NCBI GenBank assembly: GCA_938004375.1
Contig: CALKWH010000292.1
Location: forward strand, 1-16,599
Source: an uncultured Pseudomonadota bacterium
GTDB lineage: Bacteria > Myxococcota_A > Polyangia > HGW-17
DNA: 16,599 nucleotides
Direction of reading: 5' to 3'
The notes beneath the pieces were generated by a model that made no database searches, was not told the origin of the DNA, and saw only the letters and a list, made by a program, of their open reading frames with translations. Below are positions 14,414 to 16,599 of this stretch, one piece after another. Both the position numbers and the translations under genes were made by a program. Position 1 is the first letter of the stretch; every line of letters begins with the position of its first letter.

Positions 14414-16354
14414 TCACTCGGGGAGGCGGACCTCGGTGAGCTCGTGCACGATGTCCGAGCTGCCCATGCCCAACTGCCCTTCCATCCCGAAGCCCCAACA
14501 CCAGATGCGCCCCTGGGAGAGCCCGCAGTTGTGGGCGAAGCCGGCCGAGATCGTCGAGAGGTTCACGCCCACGGGCTTGCGCACCATGGTCGGGGTGGTG
14601 GCGATGTCGTCGGCCCGGCCGTTGGCGAGCTGGCCGAACAGGTTGAGGCCCCAGCACCAGCCCACGCCACGCCCGGTGGCGCAGGAGTGCTGGAAGCCAA
14701 CGGAGACCGACTGGAAGGAGGTGATGTTGAACGGCATCTGCACGTACTGCGGCTCGTGGTTAGGCACCTGGGTGCCGTTCCCGAGCTGGCCCGCGTCGTT
14801 GGCGCCGAAGCAGAACACGGCGTCGTCGTCGGAGCCGGCGGCCAGGTTCGCGGTGACGATCACGCAGGTGTGGCTGCGGACGATGAGCGTCTCCATCACC
14901 ACGCTGCCCGTGTCGGCCGTGGACAGCAGCATGCCGCCGCCGGACACCAGGCGGGCGAAGGCGCCTTCCACCAAGGGGACCTGCAGGGGGGTCGGCGAAC
15001 ACGCCTCGAGTATGGCCGCGCCGCCCACGGGCATGTAGTCGCAGTCCTGCGCGGCCAGCATTACCGGGTCCACACCGAGCTGGCCCGAGTTCCCGGCGCC
15101 CCAGCACCACAGCGCCCCTGCGTCGGTGACCGCGCAGGTGTGGAAAATGCCGGCGTCCAGATCGACGATGCCGCCGGAGGGGAGGCCGACGACCTGCGTC
15201 GGCGTGGGGATGATCATGGCGTCGAGATTGCCCTGGCCGATCTGGCCGGCCGTGTTGAAGCCCCAGCACCAGACGTCCCCGTCGTCGTCCAGCGCGCACG
15301 CGTGGAGCAACCCCAGGCTGAGCCTGACGAAGGCGCGCCCCGCCGGCATCTGCACCCGCTGGGGCACGGGCCGGGCTCCCTCGACGGGGTTCGACGTTCC
15401 CAGCAGCCCGTAGTCCACGCCCCAGCACCAGGCGCGGCGCAGCGTGTCCAGGGCGCAGGTGTGGTTCAACCCCGTGGCGATCGCGGTGAAGGACTCTCCC
15501 GGCGGCATCGTGACGGGCTGCGGAGTGTATTCCAGATACTCCTCGGCGCTCGTGCGGTTGTTGCCCAACTGGCCCTCGCTGCCGCGGCCCCAGCACCAGG
15601 CCGTGCCGTCATCGAGGACGGCGCAGGTATGGGAGGTCCCCGCGTCCACGTCCACGGGATCGACGCAACCGTCGGTGTCCCAGCCGCAGTCACCGCAGGC
15701 CAGCGCGCCTGCGAAGAAACCCAGCTCATGGCACGTGTTTTCCCCCAGGTTGTTGGTGTCGCACTCCTCGCCGGCCGCGCTCTGGATCAACCCGTCGCCG
15801 CAGGTGCCGTGGGTGCGGCAGTTGGAGAGGTCCGCCCGGCAGTTCGCCATGCAGGCCACCTGGCCCCCATAATACCCCTGGTCCTCACAGGTCGCGAAGT
15901 CCGGCGAGGACGCGTCGAGATCGCACTCCTCGAAGTCCTCCTGCACGATCCCGTCGCCGCAGAAGCCCGTCTCCTCGCAGCCCGAGGTATCGAACCGGCA
16001 ATCCGCGCCGCAGGTCAGCGTCCCCCCGTGATACCCCAGCGTGAGGCAGGTCTCCCCGTCGAGCTGGCCGCTGTCGCAGTCCTCTCCGGCCCCCGACTGC
16101 ACCTCTGCGTCGCCGCAGGTTCCGAACCGCTCACAGTCCGTGAAGTCCAGGGTGCAGTCCACGTTGCAGCCCAGAACGCCGTCGTGAAAACCGAGGGTGG
16201 CGCAGGTGAGGCTGCCCGTGTCCCAGGTGTCGCACTCCTCCCCCTCGGTGTTGATCAGGTAGTCGCCGCAGGCGGGATCCGGGGCCACCGCCTTCACGTC
16301 CATGCAGCCCGCCAAGGTGAGCCAGATCGGAAACATCCATCTGTAGTTGTGCAT
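14414..16354 (-). CDS. Lipoprotein with four cysteine-rich repeats and a seven-bladed RCC1 propeller
   Basis: The product has 646 residues. The signal MHNYRWMFPIWLTLAGC is short, with Cys17 in a good lipobox. Residues about 27-233 hold four cysteine-rich units (ACGDYLIN, TCGDAEVQ, FCGDGIVQ, TCGDGLIQ, each followed by E-x-CD). Residues about 235-646 hold seven RCC1 repeats with the CWG...GQLG core. Each blade carries a Cys pair. Blades 1-4 are spaced by nine residues and blades 6 and 7 by eight; blade 5 has an Asp/Ala-rich insertion and CFG in place of CWG, and blade 4 has an insertion with two extra Cys. Loops between blades are longer than in the plus-strand paralogue at 4691. The gene is bracketed by hexanucleotide arrays in opposite orientations. 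A surface-bound recognition role is inferred; the ligand is unknown. Confidence 0.94.
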   Translation of the reverse strand: MHNYRWMFPIWLTLAGCMDVKAVAPDPACGDYLINTEGEECDTWDTGSLTCATLGFHDGVLGCNVDCTLDFTDCERFGTCGDAEVQSGAGEDCDSGQLDGETCLTLGYHGGTLTCGADCRFDTSGCEETGFCGDGIVQEDFEECDLDASSPDFATCEDQGYYGGQVACMANCRADLSNCRTHGTCGDGLIQSAAGEECDTNNLGENTCHELGFFAGALACGDCGWDTDGCVDPVDVDAGTSHTCAVLDDGTAWCWGRGSEGQLGNNRTSAEEYLEYTPQPVTMPPGESFTAIATGLNHTCALDTLRRAWCWGVDYGLLGTSNPVEGARPVPQRVQMPAGRAFVRLSLGLLHACALDDDGDVWCWGFNTAGQIGQGNLDAMIIPTPTQVVGLPSGGIVDLDAGIFHTCAVTDAGALWCWGAGNSGQLGVDPVMLAAQDCDYMPVGGAAILEACSPTPLQVPLVEGAFARLVSGGGMLLSTADTGSVVMETLIVRSHTCVIVTANLAAGSDDDAVFCFGANDAGQLGNGTQVPNHEPQYVQMPFNITSFQSVSVGFQHSCATGRGVGWCWGLNLFGQLANGRADDIATTPTMVRKPVGVNLSTISAGFAHNCGLSQGRIWCWGFGMEGQLGMGSSDIVHELTEVRLPE

Positions 16355-16461
16355 CGTGGACCTCCCAGGTTGAAACAGTAGGGACGCCACAGGTTAGCAC
16401 GGATGGGACAGGATTCAAATGTTCCCGGTCACCGCCGGGAGGGTGATGACCGGAGGGTAAT
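16355..16461 (-). promoter_or_regulatory. Leader of the minus-strand RCC1 gene with a hairpin-forming dyad
   Basis: This is the region upstream of the minus-strand start. A weak promoter reading is TTGAAT (16413-16418) and TAACCT (16391-16396) with a 16-nt spacer, both read on the minus strand. Further out, CCGGTCA (16425-16431) and TGACCGG (16447-16453) form a 7-bp inverted repeat, and inside it CCCGG (16424-16428) and CCGGG (16435-16439) can form an alternative stem with a six-base loop. Either could be an operator or a structured leader. I see no gene here. Confidence 0.3.
16361..16366 (-). promoter_or_regulatory. Ribosome binding site fixing the minus-strand start at 16354
   Basis: On the minus strand GGGAGG lies six bases before the ATG at 16354. 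A longer in-frame start near 16390 would put twelve polar residues ahead of the signal peptide and has no such site. Confidence 0.8.
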
Positions 16462-16497
<36 letters not shown>

Positions 16498-16599
16498 ATG
16501 CGTGACCACCTCTATGATGGGTGGCGTCAAGTGTCTGTTTACCAAATCATCAAATTCTTACTCTCTTTCGAGGTCGCTGGGGCTGGCAACGGGTTACGT
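16498..16599. other. Unassigned AT-richer end of the window
   Basis: No reading frame with a ribosome binding site was found. The stretch around 16535-16575 is noticeably AT-rich for this genome and may hold a promoter for a gene beyond the window. A TTGACG on the minus strand (16525-16530) has no acceptable -10 at 15-18 nt. Confidence 0.4.

Noticed and set aside
12210..14657. 815-codon minus-strand open frame opposite the MuiA-like gene
   Set aside because: It is low-complexity antisense translation, and it reads through the hexamer array as Phe-Asp repeats. No ribosome binding site or domain was seen.
14444..16381. 645-codon plus-strand open frame opposite the minus-strand RCC1 gene
   Set aside because: It is a shadow of a gene with a lipobox, cysteine-rich repeats and seven RCC1 blades, and has no domain of its own.

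Overview
The window is GC-rich and strongly biased to G/C-ending codons. Almost every gene encodes an exported, cysteine-rich protein. The set resembles the cell-surface repertoire of Myxococcota and related former Deltaproteobacteria: lipoproteins with low-complexity Asn or Asp/Gly linkers, CGDG...ExCD cysteine-rich repeats, RCC1 propellers, MopE-type D-N-D-C-D-G motifs, and one protein ending in a MYXO-CTERM-like tail (Cys-Ser-x-Gly, hydrophobic segment, Arg cluster). I cannot place it at genus level.

Layout, left to right. 1-1449: 3' part of a cysteine-rich surface protein, entered inside a 9-bp tandem repeat encoding Asn-Asn-Val. 1605-4160: lipoprotein with eight ~82-residue InlB/Listeria-Bacteroides-type repeats and a C-terminal Lcl/DUF1566-like domain. 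4329-4559: small, apparently cytoplasmic protein of unknown function with its own promoter and a dyad across that promoter. 4691-6916: lipoprotein with seven cysteine-rich repeats and seven RCC1 blades, followed by a 106-residue unknown protein (6958-7278). 7364-10843 and 10840-12342: a translationally coupled pair (ATGA overlap). The first is a secreted VWA protein with MopE motifs and a MYXO-CTERM-like tail; the second is a lipoprotein with four MopE motifs and a SUMF1/FGE-type domain. 12420-14354: DUF4140/DUF4139 (MuiA-like) protein. 14414-16354, minus strand: a second RCC1 lipoprotein, paralogous in architecture to the first, with four cysteine-rich repeats and seven blades.

The intergenic spaces are short; none exceeds 300 bp. 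Two features recur there. One is a hexanucleotide array, (GATTTC)n or its complement, in three separate gaps (1474-1497, 14355-14378, 16462-16497); two of these bracket the minus-strand RCC1 gene in inverted orientation. The other is a housekeeping-like promoter, TTGAC[C/T]-16 nt-GATACT, seen almost identically upstream of 1605 and 12420, with related forms upstream of 4329 and 4691.

My reading is that this is a surface-protein locus rather than a metabolic pathway. The proteins look built for extracellular binding, with disulfide-stabilised repeats, acidic (probably metal-binding) motifs, a complete VWA MIDAS and beta-propellers. No mobile-element gene, CRISPR array, tRNA or rRNA was seen. 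How the genes cooperate, if they do, cannot be told from sequence alone.
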